NCBI RefSeq assembly: GCF_907164905.1
Contig: NZ_CAJRAF010000002.1
Location: 1,240,001 to 1,304,000 of the forward strand
Reading direction: 5' to 3'
Origin: Dyadobacter sp. CECT 9275
Lineage (GTDB): Bacteria; Bacteroidota; Bacteroidia; Cytophagales; Spirosomataceae
DNA: 64,000 nt
Shown here: positions 25,110 through 35,154 of the stretch, one piece after another
Layout of the letters: each line of letters begins with the position of its first letter
How positions within the stretch are numbered: the stretch's first letter is position 1
Made by a program: the position numbers and the translations under genes
Notes under the pieces: generated by a model
Seen by the model: only the letters and a program-made list of their open reading frames with translations
Databases searched by the model: none
Told to the model about the DNA's origin: nothing

Positions 25110-25517
25110 GGTTTTTGTTTTTAACAGTTAATTTCTAATGATGACGTTTGATCTTTTCTTTTACTTTAACATGTATGAAAATTTGTTTTGAATAAGGTGA
25201 AGCTGCGTTTCATGTTACAGTTAACGGTTCCGGCTGCTGCCTTATGTGATAGTGGACGGACAAGCACCCCGTTTTACTTTAAAGTTGTTAAAATATTTTT
25301 CAGGAAAAATAAAAAAATGCCATAAAACCCTATTATTCAGATATATATACAAAAATTAAAACAACCTCACCATGGAAGTACCGGAAAAATTCACGCACGG
25401 GACATTCCTCTCCTGACTATGAAAAGTAACTCTTAATAATCCAGAGCACCGCCTTTTCACTAGCCCGAAAACGGCATGGCTTAGTACCATTAATTGTAAA
25501 GTACACTACGATCAAAA
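25110..25517. other. 408-base divergent intergenic region
   Basis: It lies between the start of a minus-strand membrane-protein gene and the plus-strand phosphatase gene, so it must hold promoters for both. The sequence is AT-rich with no clear consensus element that I can defend, no repeats and no coding frame of note. Confidence 0.6.
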
Positions 25518-26921
25518 ATGAGACTTAACGGTTTTACCCTTCTATCAATACTCGCCATTCTTTCGGGCATTCTGAGTCCTGTGCTTTTTGCGCAGAAAAA
25601 CAAAACTTATCCCGCCTCTCCTTTCCCTGATCGTGTTATTCTCGGATTCAAAGGTGACCCTGCCCATTCACAGGCCGTTAGCTGGCGGACGGACGCTACC
25701 ATCCTTAACGCAATGGCCGCTATTCATGAAGCGGACCCCTCGCCAGATTTTCAGCCGAAAGCAACCGTGGTGAGGGCAACCAGCCAGCAGGTAACCCTGG
25801 ATGGAAGCCTGGTTACTTTTCATGAGGTGAATTTCACAGATCTCAAACCCGCAACGCAGTATGTTTATCGGGTTGGGAACGGATCGTACTGGAGTGAGTG
25901 GTTTCAATTCACTACTGCATCAGAGAAACGAGAGCCCGTATCTGTCCTTTATTTCGGCGACGCTCAAAACGACATCCGATCCATGTGGTCAAGAGCCATC
26001 AGAGGTGCATTTTCCAAAATGCCAAAAGCAAACCTGATCATCCATGCCGGTGACCTTGTCAACCATTCCTACACCGATGCGGAATGGGGCGAGTGGTTTG
26101 AAGCCGGAGGCTGGATAAATGGCATGGTGGCCAACCTACCATCGCCCGGGAATCATGAATACGTTGGAGATGGTACCGAAATCAGAAAACTGTCCGGACA
26201 CTGGCGTCCTCAATTTGCATTACCTGAAAACGGCCCCGAAGGCCTGGCAGAAACGGCTTACTATATTGATTACCAAGGAATCAGATTTATTTCCTTTGAT
26301 ACCGAGGCAGGTCTTCAGCAGGCATCCGTAATGGACAGACAGATTGCCTGGCTCGAAAAGGTACTCCGGGAAAACACAAACCGCTGGACCGTGATGATCC
26401 ATCACCACCCGGTACTTTCGACTAATTCTTCCAAAAAAAGAAGTAACGACGACTGGCACACCAAACTGGAACTGCTCTATAAAAAATACAAAGTGGATAT
26501 TGCCTTACAGGGACATGAACATACCTATGCCAGGGGTGTGAATATTCCGATAGGGCAAAGCAGGAAAAAGCCTGATGGCCCCGTATATGTCGTTTCCGTA
26601 AGCGGCCCTAAAATGAGTGGCCTCGCTCCCCAGGACTGGATGGACCGGGCCGCTGCAAATACCCAACTTTACCAGACCATTACCATCAGCGAAGACAAGC
26701 TCTCCTACCAGGCATTCACCGTCAGTGGGGACTTGTATGACACCTTTGAACTGATCAAAAACAGAAAAGGCGTAAATCGGCTGAAAGAACTTTCAACGGA
26801 AATCAAAATAAGGGAACGGGTGGAGCTGCCTGAGCGTATGCTTAAAAGCCTGAAAGAGGAAGATCTGAAAGAATACAATGAACGTTTCAGGGCCTACAAA
26901 AAAAGAAAAGGATTGAATTGA
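25518..26921 (+). CDS. Exported purple-acid-phosphatase-like metallophosphoesterase
   Basis: A 467-residue protein with a signal peptide ending LFAQ. Residues about 35-130 are the N-terminal fibronectin-like domain of purple acid phosphatases (RVILGFKGDPAHSQAVSWRT). The metallophosphoesterase domain shows all metal motifs in order: YFGDAQND, IHAGDLVNH, SPGNHEYVG, MIHHHPV and LQGHEHTYARG. A charged Lys/Glu-rich helical tail ends the protein. It should release phosphate from organic phosphoesters in the periplasm or outside. Monocistronic by spacing. Confidence 0.88.
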   Translation: MRLNGFTLLSILAILSGILSPVLFAQKNKTYPASPFPDRVILGFKGDPAHSQAVSWRTDATILNAMAAIHEADPSPDFQPKATVVRATSQQVTLDGSLVTFHEVNFTDLKPATQYVYRVGNGSYWSEWFQFTTASEKREPVSVLYFGDAQNDIRSMWSRAIRGAFSKMPKANLIIHAGDLVNHSYTDAEWGEWFEAGGWINGMVANLPSPGNHEYVGDGTEIRKLSGHWRPQFALPENGPEGLAETAYYIDYQGIRFISFDTEAGLQQASVMDRQIAWLEKVLRENTNRWTVMIHHHPVLSTNSSKKRSNDDWHTKLELLYKKYKVDIALQGHEHTYARGVNIPIGQSRKKPDGPVYVVSVSGPKMSGLAPQDWMDRAAANTQLYQTITISEDKLSYQAFTVSGDLYDTFELIKNRKGVNRLKELSTEIKIRERVELPERMLKSLKEEDLKEYNERFRAYKKRKGLN

Positions 26922-26986
26922 GGTAAGTAAAATCTGAGTTTTCGTCGCTTAATGAAGCATCTTCCTACTCAGTAAATATCAGCAAG

Positions 26987-28507
26987 TTGACAAAGAAAGC
27001 GCTTATCCTCGGTTTTTTCATACTCGTTAAATTCGCGCTTCATTATGTCATCATCGCTCCCGAATATGATTTGCACCGGGATGAATACCTGCACCTCGAC
27101 CAGGGCAAACACCTGGCCTGGGGGTATCTGTCGGTTCCGCCTTTTACTTCCTGGATTTCCTTTCTGATCCAACTGCTGGGCAATTCGGAGCACTGGGTAA
27201 AATTTTTTCCTGCACTTTTTGGAGTACTGACATTGGTGGTTGTCTGGAAAGCCACTGAGAAACTGGGAGGGAATTTGTTTGCACTCATACTGGGTGCTAC
27301 GGCTATCACCTTTTCTGCACTGCTGAGGATTAACATGCTCTACCAGCCAAACTCTGCCGACGTGCTGGGCTGGACGTTGCTCTACTTTTTTGTGCTTCAG
27401 TATATCCAAACCGGTACAAATAAATGGCTTTACCTCGCAGCTATGTTAGCAGGGATAAGCTTTTTAAACAAATACAATATTGTTTTTCTGGCAGCAGGCC
27501 TGGCGCCTGCACTTTTGCTGACACGTCATCGTAAATTATTCACGAATAAGGGGTTGTACCTGGCAGTACTCCTTACATTCCTGATCATCCTGCCCAATCT
27601 GATCTGGCAGTACCAGCATCATTTTCCGGTGATACACCACATGAAACTACTGTCAAAAACCCAGCTGGTAAATGTAAACAGGCTGGATTTTCTCAAAGAG
27701 CAGGTACTTTTTTTCCTCGGATCGGCGTTTGTCATCCTGGCCGCTTTCATTTCATTTTTTATTTATCCTGCCTTCAGGAAATACCAGGTTTTCTTCTGGT
27801 CATTTGTTTTCACCTTATCACTCTTTACCTATCTGCGCGCCAAAGGCTACTATGCCATAGGGCTTTATCCCATTTTCATCGCATTTGGATCGGTTTATCT
27901 TGAAACAATATTTACCAAAAGGCTGGCCTGGCTTCGCCCGGTGGCTGTTCTGGCTATTATTGGGTTATTCATCCCGGCTTTCAGGGTTGCCTTTCCAATG
28001 AAAAGCCCTGCGGATATTGCCCTGGATTCAAAAACATATAAAAATTTGGGGCTGCTGCGCTGGGAAGATGGAAAAGACCATGAGCTGCCTCAGGATTTTG
28101 CAGATATGCTGGGCTGGAAAGAATTGGCGGAAAAAGTGGATGCCGCTTACGAAAAAATAAGCGACAAAAAACATACCCTGGTACTCTGCGATAATTACGG
28201 GCAGGCCGGTGCAATCAACTATTATTCAAAATTTAAAAACATCAGTGCCGTTACCCTGCATGCCGATTATATAGACTGGATTTCGCTGAACGACGAAGTA
28301 AAAAATATAATTCTCGTGCAAAATGCTGATGACGATGACAAGGAACGAAAAAAGGAAAAACCCCTTTTCAGGGAAATACGCCAGACAGACAGCTTAAAAA
28401 ATCCATTTGCCCGTGAATTTGGAACCAGTATCTATGTTTTGCTTGACGCCCGGGTTTCTATTAACGACATTCTCAGAAAAGACATGGAAGAAAAAAGGTG
28501 GCGCTGA
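26987..28507 (+). CDS. Membrane glycosyltransferase of the GT39/ArnT-like family
   Basis: A 506-residue polytopic protein, with TTG 26987 as the only near start before the conserved region. The catalytic acidic motif of the family lies in the first outer loop (DLHRDEYLHLDQ, about residues 27-38). About ten membrane helices follow, with the conserved ALLRINMLYQPNSADVLGW after helix 3. The C-terminal 170 residues form a soluble domain. Such enzymes move a sugar from a polyprenyl-phosphate donor to protein, lipid or polysaccharide at the outer face of the inner membrane. The acceptor is not evident. Confidence 0.8.
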   Translation: MTKKALILGFFILVKFALHYVIIAPEYDLHRDEYLHLDQGKHLAWGYLSVPPFTSWISFLIQLLGNSEHWVKFFPALFGVLTLVVVWKATEKLGGNLFALILGATAITFSALLRINMLYQPNSADVLGWTLLYFFVLQYIQTGTNKWLYLAAMLAGISFLNKYNIVFLAAGLAPALLLTRHRKLFTNKGLYLAVLLTFLIILPNLIWQYQHHFPVIHHMKLLSKTQLVNVNRLDFLKEQVLFFLGSAFVILAAFISFFIYPAFRKYQVFFWSFVFTLSLFTYLRAKGYYAIGLYPIFIAFGSVYLETIFTKRLAWLRPVAVLAIIGLFIPAFRVAFPMKSPADIALDSKTYKNLGLLRWEDGKDHELPQDFADMLGWKELAEKVDAAYEKISDKKHTLVLCDNYGQAGAINYYSKFKNISAVTLHADYIDWISLNDEVKNIILVQNADDDDKERKKEKPLFREIRQTDSLKNPFAREFGTSIYVLLDARVSINDILRKDMEEKRWR

Positions 28508-28612
28508 GGCTTATGCAACAAAATCCGGGGGCAATAGTAGTTTTTGGCACCACCCATGTTTACTTAAGCCAAAGCAATGTCTGGTATAGAAATCACTACC
28601 CGGAAATCAATT

Positions 28613-30256
28613 ATGAAAATGATCAGAACTTTTCTAATCCTCTTTTTTACCTGCTTAGGACTATCCCTCTCCCAGGCTGCAGACATTACGATTAAAATCA
28701 CCAACAGGTACCTCAACCTTCCCGTTTCTCAAAAGCAAAACAGAGGTACCATGCAATTTGAGGTAGGTGGGAAGCAGGAACGCGCCTTTAAAATACGACT
28801 GGCAGCTGACCCAGAGTATTGGGTATTCTGTGATATGGCCGCCTTACGAGGACAGACGATTAAAATCAGCTATGATGGCCATGCCGCAGGGTTGGATAAA
28901 ATTTACCAGGCTGATCAGATAGCGGGGCAGGATTCACTTTACAGAGAAAAAAATCGTCCACAATTTCATTTTACTTCCAGAAGAGGCTGGAACAACGACC
29001 CAAACGGGCTGATCTTTTACGAAGGCGAATACCACCTTTTTTACCAGCATAATCCTTATGAAAAAGAGTGGGAAAATATGTCGTGGGGGCATGCCGTAAG
29101 CGAGGATATGCTTCACTGGAAAGAACTGCCAACTGCTCTGAGTCCTGATCACCTGGGTACTATGTTTTCGGGATCAACCGTAATTGACTACAACAATACT
29201 GCTGGTTTTAACAAAGGTAACACCCCGGCGATGGTGGCTGTCTACACAGCAGATTCTCCCGAAAAGGAAGTTCAGTGTATTGCGTACAGCCTGGATAAAG
29301 GTCGCACCTGGACGAAATATGATCAAAATCCGGTGATCGACTCAAAAGCAAAATGGAACAGCAAGGACACCAGAGATCCCCGGGTATTCTGGTACAAACC
29401 CGGCAAGCATTGGGTGCTCGTACTGAATGAGCGCGACGGCCATACCATTTATACTTCCAAAAACCTGAAAGACTGGAAAGCCGAAAGTCACGTTACTGGT
29501 TTCTGGGAATGCCCTGACCTGTTCGAACTTCCCGTTGACGGCGACAGAAGTAAAACCAAATGGGTTATGTATGGTGCTTCCAATACTTACATGGTCGGTT
29601 CATTTGACGGCAAAACCTTCCGGCCGGAATCCGGCAAGCATTATTATACCACCGGTACGATATACGCAGCACAAACCTTCACCAACATTCCTGAGTCAGA
29701 CGGGCGTAGGATACAGATCGGCTGGGGCAGGGTGTCGCATCCGGGAATGCCCTTCAACGGCATGATGCTCCTGCCCACAGAACTGACCCTGCAAACCACC
29801 AAAAATGGGGTAAGGCTGTTCAGCGTCCCGGTGAAGGAAACAGGCAAATTGTTTAAGCTGATTCATCAATGGCCTGTATTAGCTGCGGCAGAAGCCAACA
29901 ACAAATTAAAGGAATTCAAAGATACTGACCGGCTGCGTATCAAAACAACGATAAAGCTATCGCACGCTACCAGTGCGGGTTTAAGTCTTTTTGGACAGAA
30001 CATTCTCAATTATGACCTGAATTTCAATCTGGTGAATGGGGTATTTTACTCACCGGAAGATATGACGAGTGCGGAAATCACAGCGGATATTTACATCGAC
30101 CGGACATCCATCGAGGTATTTATCGACGGGGGTGCTTACTCATATTCCTTGGAAAGGCGGGCCGCTCAGGGTAACAAGGAAGGGTTTCAGTTTTGGGGAA
30201 ATGCCATTGAGGTAAAAGGGCTGGATGTTTACAGTGCTGATACGATCTGGAAGTAG
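28613..30256 (+). CDS. Exported GH32 fructan hydrolase (levanase/invertase type)
   Basis: I choose ATG 28613, which gives a good signal peptide (ILFFTCLGLSLSQA) and 547 residues; the in-frame ATG 28577 would add 12 polar residues. GH32 motifs are all present: WNNDPNG with nucleophile Asp129, the FSGS block, RDPRVFW, and WECPDLFEL with acid/base Glu299. A short N-terminal beta domain precedes the five-blade propeller, and the C-terminal beta-sandwich contains DRTSIEVFIDGG. It should cleave levan, inulin or sucrose-type fructosides. No SusC/SusD or fructokinase neighbour is seen. Confidence 0.92.
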   Translation: MKMIRTFLILFFTCLGLSLSQAADITIKITNRYLNLPVSQKQNRGTMQFEVGGKQERAFKIRLAADPEYWVFCDMAALRGQTIKISYDGHAAGLDKIYQADQIAGQDSLYREKNRPQFHFTSRRGWNNDPNGLIFYEGEYHLFYQHNPYEKEWENMSWGHAVSEDMLHWKELPTALSPDHLGTMFSGSTVIDYNNTAGFNKGNTPAMVAVYTADSPEKEVQCIAYSLDKGRTWTKYDQNPVIDSKAKWNSKDTRDPRVFWYKPGKHWVLVLNERDGHTIYTSKNLKDWKAESHVTGFWECPDLFELPVDGDRSKTKWVMYGASNTYMVGSFDGKTFRPESGKHYYTTGTIYAAQTFTNIPESDGRRIQIGWGRVSHPGMPFNGMMLLPTELTLQTTKNGVRLFSVPVKETGKLFKLIHQWPVLAAAEANNKLKEFKDTDRLRIKTTIKLSHATSAGLSLFGQNILNYDLNFNLVNGVFYSPEDMTSAEITADIYIDRTSIEVFIDGGAYSYSLERRAAQGNKEGFQFWGNAIEVKGLDVYSADTIWK

Positions 30257-30363
30257 GGAAATCTGTGCGAATTTTAATGACCGGTCTCCGCTCTGGAACT
30301 CCGGCAGAGGCCGCTTCATACCCTGACGCAGTCTCAGCACCACGCCCAACTCGTAAGGAGGTA

Positions 30364-31443
30364 TTACATTTCCTTTTTGTACACATCCCGGTTTTTTCCC
30401 TTTTGCAACAGTATGCCCCGTACAGCATCGATATAGTCTTCCAGCCCACTCACATTGGTATTGATAGCAACACTTCCGGGATTGTATGGTTCATAAGATT
30501 TTTCGGCAGTTACCTTGAATAATCCAATGGTTGGAGTTTGAACACCGCTGCTGAGGTGCATCATACCGCTGTCAGCAGCAATGAAAACAGCAGTATTGGC
30601 AATGAAAGATCCGATCACCCGGATATCCGGATGCGAATAGACCGGAGCCTTAAAATCAATCTGTGAGATGTTCTCAACTGGCAGAACCTCGATAATATTA
30701 CAGCCAGGAAACTCCGTTTTTAACCTTTCATAAAATACCTTCCACCAGGTATCCGGATAACGTTTATCACCTGTTGCATTGGTAAAAAGGCAGATAGTCG
30801 GGTTAGCGTTCAAGACCAGCTCGTCCAGAATACGTTTTCCCTGCTCTATTTCCGACGGAGATAATTTCAGGTCCAAAGGGGCAATTTTTTGCTCACGCTC
30901 ACCCAAACCCCATTTTTTTAAATAATTCCGGAAACGGTACACGGGAGATTTACCCAGATGCGCATGATCAGGATAATTTCCGGAAGTATCCTGCTCGGCG
31001 TCTCCAAAGAAGCGGTATTTGGCATTGGCCATCCGGGCGGAAACTCTTCCGGAAGAAGAACCGCCGACAACGTTTATCACCATATCGTAACGTTTTCTTT
31101 TAATCGCTAGCCAACCTCCCAGATATCCAAAGAAATCACTGAAAGGCTTTTTAGGCAACTGAATAATGGTGTCCACATTATCATAGTTACGGAATACCAG
31201 CGGTGCCAGATTACCCTTAACGAACAGGTCCACACGGGCATGCGGAAGCGTTTCCTTAATTTCCTGTACAAGGGGGGTAATCAGCAAGAGATTTCCCAGC
31301 CTGTGATTAGGTCTGCTGATCAGTATTTTTACAATTTCGCTCTTGTCCGACGGACCGTTACCTGTTTCTGCAGGACCAATGTTTCTGGTCAGCTTCTGCA
31401 TCAGAGCCCGTCTCCATGCATTTATTTTTTTATCAAAGGTCAT
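30364..31443 (-). CDS. GT9 family glycosyltransferase, heptosyltransferase-like
   Basis: A 359-residue protein. The N-terminal Rossmann domain has ISRPNHRLGNLLLITPLVQEI and the C-terminal donor domain has PTICLFTNATGDKRYPDTWW and FIAADSGMMHLSSGVQTPTIGLF, both hallmarks of the GT9 ADP-heptose:LPS transferase family. It should add a sugar to the LPS core on the cytoplasmic side of the membrane. The next gene on this strand, transcribed before it, resembles LPS core kinases, supporting a core-oligosaccharide role. Confidence 0.85.
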   Translation of the reverse strand: MTFDKKINAWRRALMQKLTRNIGPAETGNGPSDKSEIVKILISRPNHRLGNLLLITPLVQEIKETLPHARVDLFVKGNLAPLVFRNYDNVDTIIQLPKKPFSDFFGYLGGWLAIKRKRYDMVINVVGGSSSGRVSARMANAKYRFFGDAEQDTSGNYPDHAHLGKSPVYRFRNYLKKWGLGEREQKIAPLDLKLSPSEIEQGKRILDELVLNANPTICLFTNATGDKRYPDTWWKVFYERLKTEFPGCNIIEVLPVENISQIDFKAPVYSHPDIRVIGSFIANTAVFIAADSGMMHLSSGVQTPTIGLFKVTAEKSYEPYNPGSVAINTNVSGLEDYIDAVRGILLQKGKNRDVYKKEM

Positions 31444-31500
31444 TTATAAAACACTTCTTTTTGATTTGCTGAATATAGGCAACACATTGTTGAAAATTAA

Positions 31501-32367
31501 TCACCAGCTCTGCACATTCCCACTTATTTCTGTGAAGTAACAAAAAAGCAATGCATTGCAGGGCTGGCTCCAATACCGCGATATGCCTTTTCTATAAAAA
31601 TTTTCAAGCGGGGTCAGGGTATACCTCCTTAAGGTTTTACGAAATCTGCGCAGATATAACCTTCTTTTGTTATCCGCCCAGAACAGATCAACAGCAGAAT
31701 CAGGCGACTCTCCTGCTTCAACAGCATACGCCCTGATCAGCTTTTCGAGGTCTGCCTCCGGAATTTCCAGTTTGCCGAAATTTTGCAGCCCCTGCCGGAA
31801 ATTCACCTTCATAAATCTGATGCGGTTCAGGTCCACCAGCGAAAACTGGTACCCTTCTTTCGTGGGTTTCACCAGCATATTGGTTAAGGAAAAATCGTCA
31901 TGGTATACCCCGGCTTTATGAAGTTTGATGATGAATTTAAGAAGATGATGATACAAAAGCGATTGATGCGGTTTATTGTTCAAATTTCTTTTAAGTGTCT
32001 CGCGCAGGGTTTCATAAGGATGATAGACACTTATAAAAAAACTCCTTTTGAGCAAACCCAGATTGTAGTAATTGATCCATCCTACATGTGCAGGCGTACT
32101 GATCCCCCTTTTGTTCAGGTTCTGAGAGTTCCTGAACGACTTTTCCGCTTTTGACCTGGAAAACAGGGAGTAACCCAGCCTGTTAAAAAAATACATTCCC
32201 TTAAAGTCTTTAATCACAAAAGTACCCTGCGGGATCTCTATCTTTTTGATCACATTGCGGTTGTCCAGTATCACCGCCCCCATATTGTCGAAGGTTTCTG
32301 AAAGGCTTAGTGCAAATTCTCTAAGGTCAGAAAAGTCATTCCGGATATCGTATTCTATCGTATTCAT
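31501..32367 (-). CDS. LPS core kinase-like protein (Kdo kinase/WaaP type)
   Basis: The likely start is ATG 32367 (288 residues) rather than the upstream in-frame ATG 32418, whose extra residues look non-coding. The fold is protein-kinase-like: QGTFVIKDFKG with the ATP-binding Lys, catalytic loop YHDDFSLTNMLV, and metal-binding SLVDLNRIRF. The HDD-x5-N loop matches the LPS kinase (Kdo/WaaP) family rather than Ser/Thr kinases. It likely phosphorylates a core sugar of LPS, with the GT9 enzyme gene 57 bases downstream as partner. Confidence 0.78.
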   Translation of the reverse strand: MNTIEYDIRNDFSDLREFALSLSETFDNMGAVILDNRNVIKKIEIPQGTFVIKDFKGMYFFNRLGYSLFSRSKAEKSFRNSQNLNKRGISTPAHVGWINYYNLGLLKRSFFISVYHPYETLRETLKRNLNNKPHQSLLYHHLLKFIIKLHKAGVYHDDFSLTNMLVKPTKEGYQFSLVDLNRIRFMKVNFRQGLQNFGKLEIPEADLEKLIRAYAVEAGESPDSAVDLFWADNKRRLYLRRFRKTLRRYTLTPLENFYRKGISRYWSQPCNALLFCYFTEISGNVQSW

Positions 32368-32601
32368 GAGTGAGTAGTTAAGTTTGATCTGATGTGTCTG
32401 ACATCTTGGACGGCCCAAAATGCTTTTTGTAACTATACGCTAACAACGGGGTATAACGTTGCATTTTCCGGAAGCCAGAACCCGTATACGCTAAAACCAC
32501 AAGTTTTTTACCGGTGACTAAAAAATCGCACCAGTGCACGATCAAACCGGCTACGATCCCGGTAAATCGTCTGCGCGACGATGCTTAAAAAGAGGTATTG
32601 A

Positions 32602-32632
32602 TTGAAAAATTGAACCTTCGTCGGTATATTTG
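32602..32632 (+). promoter_or_regulatory. Bacteroidota-type promoter
   Basis: TTG at 32602-32604 and TATATTTG at 32625-32632, separated by 20 bases, match the Bacteroidota primary-sigma elements (TTTG at -33, TAnnTTTG at -7). The expected transcript starts near 32638, about 35 bases before the ATG at 32673. Confidence 0.6.
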
Positions 32633-32672
32633 TTCCTGTGACAATTCTAATACCCACTAATTCATATTACGC

Positions 32673-33089
32673 ATGGACCCGATTGACCATTTACGCAATG
32701 AGATTAAATCACATTTCCCTGAATCATCAGAGCTGCACCTTTCCGGTTCGTTTCCCAAACACCGCCGTTATAATTTTTACTTTAAAATAACCGACAACTA
32801 TCCCCACCTGCTTTACCTGAACTGGGACGGAGAAATAAGGTTTACACTGAAATGCCTGGAATTCAGCGATGCGGACCTTCTTCAAAGCCTGATGGAGGCG
32901 TACCCGGAAGCGGGAATGAAGATTTTTAACATCGGACAGCCCAAACGCACGGTTTCATTTATTTATCGCAGTAAAGACGAATTATCATTTACTGATTTAA
33001 AGGGACCTATTGATATTCATTTCGACTGGAATCATACATCGTGCAAAAAATTAATGGAATGTGTGGATCCTTCACAAAAACCGGCATGA
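32673..33089 (+). CDS. Hypothetical protein
   Basis: A 138-residue soluble protein with an alternating alpha/beta pattern (HLRNEIKSHF, YNFYFKITDNYPHLLYLNWD, DADLLQSLMEAYPEAG, RTVSFIYRSKDEL). No export signal or membrane helix. It has a clear promoter just upstream and stands alone between divergent and distant genes. No family is recognised. Confidence 0.6.
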   Translation: MDPIDHLRNEIKSHFPESSELHLSGSFPKHRRYNFYFKITDNYPHLLYLNWDGEIRFTLKCLEFSDADLLQSLMEAYPEAGMKIFNIGQPKRTVSFIYRSKDELSFTDLKGPIDIHFDWNHTSCKKLMECVDPSQKPA

Positions 33090-33453
33090 CCCAGCTCAAA
33101 AGAATATGAGAGATAAAATGGCGCACTACTGACCGCTTGAACGGCATACCTCTGGCACATGAAGAAAAACATTTCCGCTGCCCCTGTACTACTTCGCCGG
33201 CTATATGAAAGGTACTTTTGTAATGACCAGGCCGGCCCCATGTCATAGCTTATCCTCCTTATGGTTCATTTCTCTATTGTCCACTACCAAAAAAAATAAT
33301 GATTTTTGGTTACCTCCGCCCCTCCTCTCCTATATATACATAAACACGGTTTAAACAGGGCCATAATCAAAATGGAAATCAATCACGTATACATAACATC
33401 GTTACCCCACTCTGATGATGTTGGCATCTTAAACCGACTTTAATTTTTTACTT
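33090..33453. other. 364-base intergenic region
   Basis: No convincing gene; overlapping minus-strand frames (33007-33246) run through the preceding gene and look like chance. A weak hairpin, ACCAAAAA (33286-33293) with TTTTTGGT (33303-33310), could end the upstream transcript. The last 150 bases should hold the promoter of the phosphatase operon. Confidence 0.5.
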
Positions 33454-34365
33454 ATGACAGATTTCATCGGAGACATCCACGGACACGCAGACAAACTTGA
33501 AGAATTACTGCTTAAAATGGGTTACACGCACCGGAACGGAAGTTATTCCCATCCCGAAAGAAAGGTACTTTTTGTTGGAGACTATATCGACCGCGGGCCG
33601 AAAATCAGGGAAACCCTGCGAATAGTAAAAGATATGGTGGATAGTGGCAACGCAACTGCACTCATGGGAAATCATGAATTTAATGCTATCACATTCCATT
33701 ATGAGCTGGAAGGCGGCGGACATTTACGCAAACACCTGATCAAAAACATGATTCAGCACTATGAAACCATCAGGCAGTTCCATAACCGGCAGAAAGAATA
33801 TGACGATTATATTGAATGGTTTAAGACACTTGCTTTGTTTCAGGAGACAGAAAGTTTCAGAGCAGTCCATGCGGGTTGGGACAACCAAAGCATTGCTTTT
33901 TTAAGTAAAACATTACCAAATGGAAAACTGACGGATGATCTGATTTATAAGTCTGAAAAAAAAGAAACTGAACTGACCACAGCATTGGAAATTACCTTAC
34001 GAGGTAAGCAGATCACCCTCCCCGCAGGCCATTATTACGAGGATGAAGATGGAACCAAACGCAATGAGATCAGGGTAAAGTGGTGGAAAAACCCCATGCA
34101 GTTGTCGTACAGCGAGATCAGCGTGGATCCCATAGCGACATTGCCTGAAACCCCTGTCGACCTAAGTTTACTGCCAAACGCCGATTATTATAATCATGAA
34201 AGCAAGCCTGTATTTTTTGGTCATTACTGGTTACGGGGTACTCCGGTGCTGATTCAGCAGAACCTTTGCTGCCTTGATTTCAGCATCGCAAAAAATGGAC
34301 ACCTGGCGGCTTACCGGTTCGACGGGGAAAAGGAGCTAAGCGACAGCAAACTGGTATATGTATAA
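33454..34365 (+). CDS. Calcineurin-like metallophosphatase (PrpE/ApaH-like)
   Basis: A 303-residue cytoplasmic enzyme with all motifs of the PPP-type phosphoesterases at the N-terminus: DFIGDIHGHADKLEELL, FVGDYIDRGPKIRETL and ALMGNHEFNA, then VHAGWD and FFGHYWLRG. Family members hydrolyse protein phospho-Ser/Thr or dinucleoside tetraphosphates such as Ap4A; which applies here cannot be told from sequence. It heads a three-gene plus-strand group with a 61-residue protein and an HD hydrolase, suggesting a role in clearing alarmone-type nucleotides. Confidence 0.82.
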   Translation: MTDFIGDIHGHADKLEELLLKMGYTHRNGSYSHPERKVLFVGDYIDRGPKIRETLRIVKDMVDSGNATALMGNHEFNAITFHYELEGGGHLRKHLIKNMIQHYETIRQFHNRQKEYDDYIEWFKTLALFQETESFRAVHAGWDNQSIAFLSKTLPNGKLTDDLIYKSEKKETELTTALEITLRGKQITLPAGHYYEDEDGTKRNEIRVKWWKNPMQLSYSEISVDPIATLPETPVDLSLLPNADYYNHESKPVFFGHYWLRGTPVLIQQNLCCLDFSIAKNGHLAAYRFDGEKELSDSKLVYV

Positions 34366-34419
34366 AAATAGAACAGATACCCGGGAAAATGACCTGTTAC
34401 AGATTAACAGCCTATCATT

Positions 34420-34605
34420 ATGAAAATAGTTGAAGAAATAGTACTCTATCTTGAAAGGATAGGAAGGCTCGACAGCCGGGATATCCTGTTTTTGCGAGAA
34501 ACGAGTTACCTGAGCTATTATTTTAGGACGGAGTCCGAAAAGGATGAATATGAATACCAGTGGGGGCTGAACTTTATAAATAGTACAAAACGTCTCGCAA
34601 AATGA
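34420..34605 (+). CDS. Small protein between two hydrolase genes
   Basis: A 61-residue protein (EEIVLYLERIGRLDSRDILFLRE then SEKDEYEYQWG) with no signal peptide. It overlaps the next gene by 4 bases (ATGA) and lies 54 bases after the phosphatase, so it belongs to the same operon. It may be a small regulator or subunit of the HD hydrolase. No family is recognised. Confidence 0.5.
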   Translation: MKIVEEIVLYLERIGRLDSRDILFLRETSYLSYYFRTESEKDEYEYQWGLNFINSTKRLAK

Positions 34606-35153
34606 AAAAAACTGACTCCTTTGACCGTCTTGAAAAATTTGTGCTTGAACTTGCCAGGTACGCCCATAAAGATCAAGTGCGCAAGTATACCGGCGAACCC
34701 TACATTCATCATCTTATAGGCGTGGCTAACCTTGTGAAAGAATATGGCGGCAGTACTGAAATGGTCTGTGCAGCCCTGCTGCATGATGTAGTTGAAGATA
34801 CTTCCACAAGCGACGCACAACTCTATCAGATACTAAGCGCAACAGAACTTTCGGAAGAGGAAGCCCGAAAGATCGTTTCTCTCGTGATGGAGCTTACCGA
34901 CAGATTCGTAAAAGAGAACTATCCCGACCTGAACCGCCGACAGCGAAAAGCTTTGGAATGCGAACGATTGTCACAGATTTCGCCTGACGCTCAAACCATC
35001 AAATTATGTGATCTAATCGATAATTCCTCCACGATCCGCGAAAGCGGGAATGACTTTGCCCGGGTCTATCTTGCCGAAAAACAGGATATACTAAAAGTGA
35101 TGACCATGGGGAACCCGCAACTTTATGAACGCGCCATGCAGACAGGCCGCTGA
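34602..35153 (+). CDS. Small HD-domain hydrolase, (p)ppGpp hydrolase-like
   Basis: A 183-residue stand-alone HD protein. Metal-binding motifs are in the order of the RelA/SpoT hydrolase domain: YAHKDQVRKYTGEPYIHHLIGVA near residue 20, ALLHDVVEDT near 65, and a later IKLCDLIDNSSTI with Asp at about 135. Length and lack of a synthetase domain match small alarmone hydrolases (MESH1/SAH type), which remove the 3' pyrophosphate from (p)ppGpp. It is coupled to the small gene upstream. Substrate is inferred. Confidence 0.75.
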   Translation: MKKTDSFDRLEKFVLELARYAHKDQVRKYTGEPYIHHLIGVANLVKEYGGSTEMVCAALLHDVVEDTSTSDAQLYQILSATELSEEEARKIVSLVMELTDRFVKENYPDLNRRQRKALECERLSQISPDAQTIKLCDLIDNSSTIRESGNDFARVYLAEKQDILKVMTMGNPQLYERAMQTGR

Positions 35154-35154
35154 C

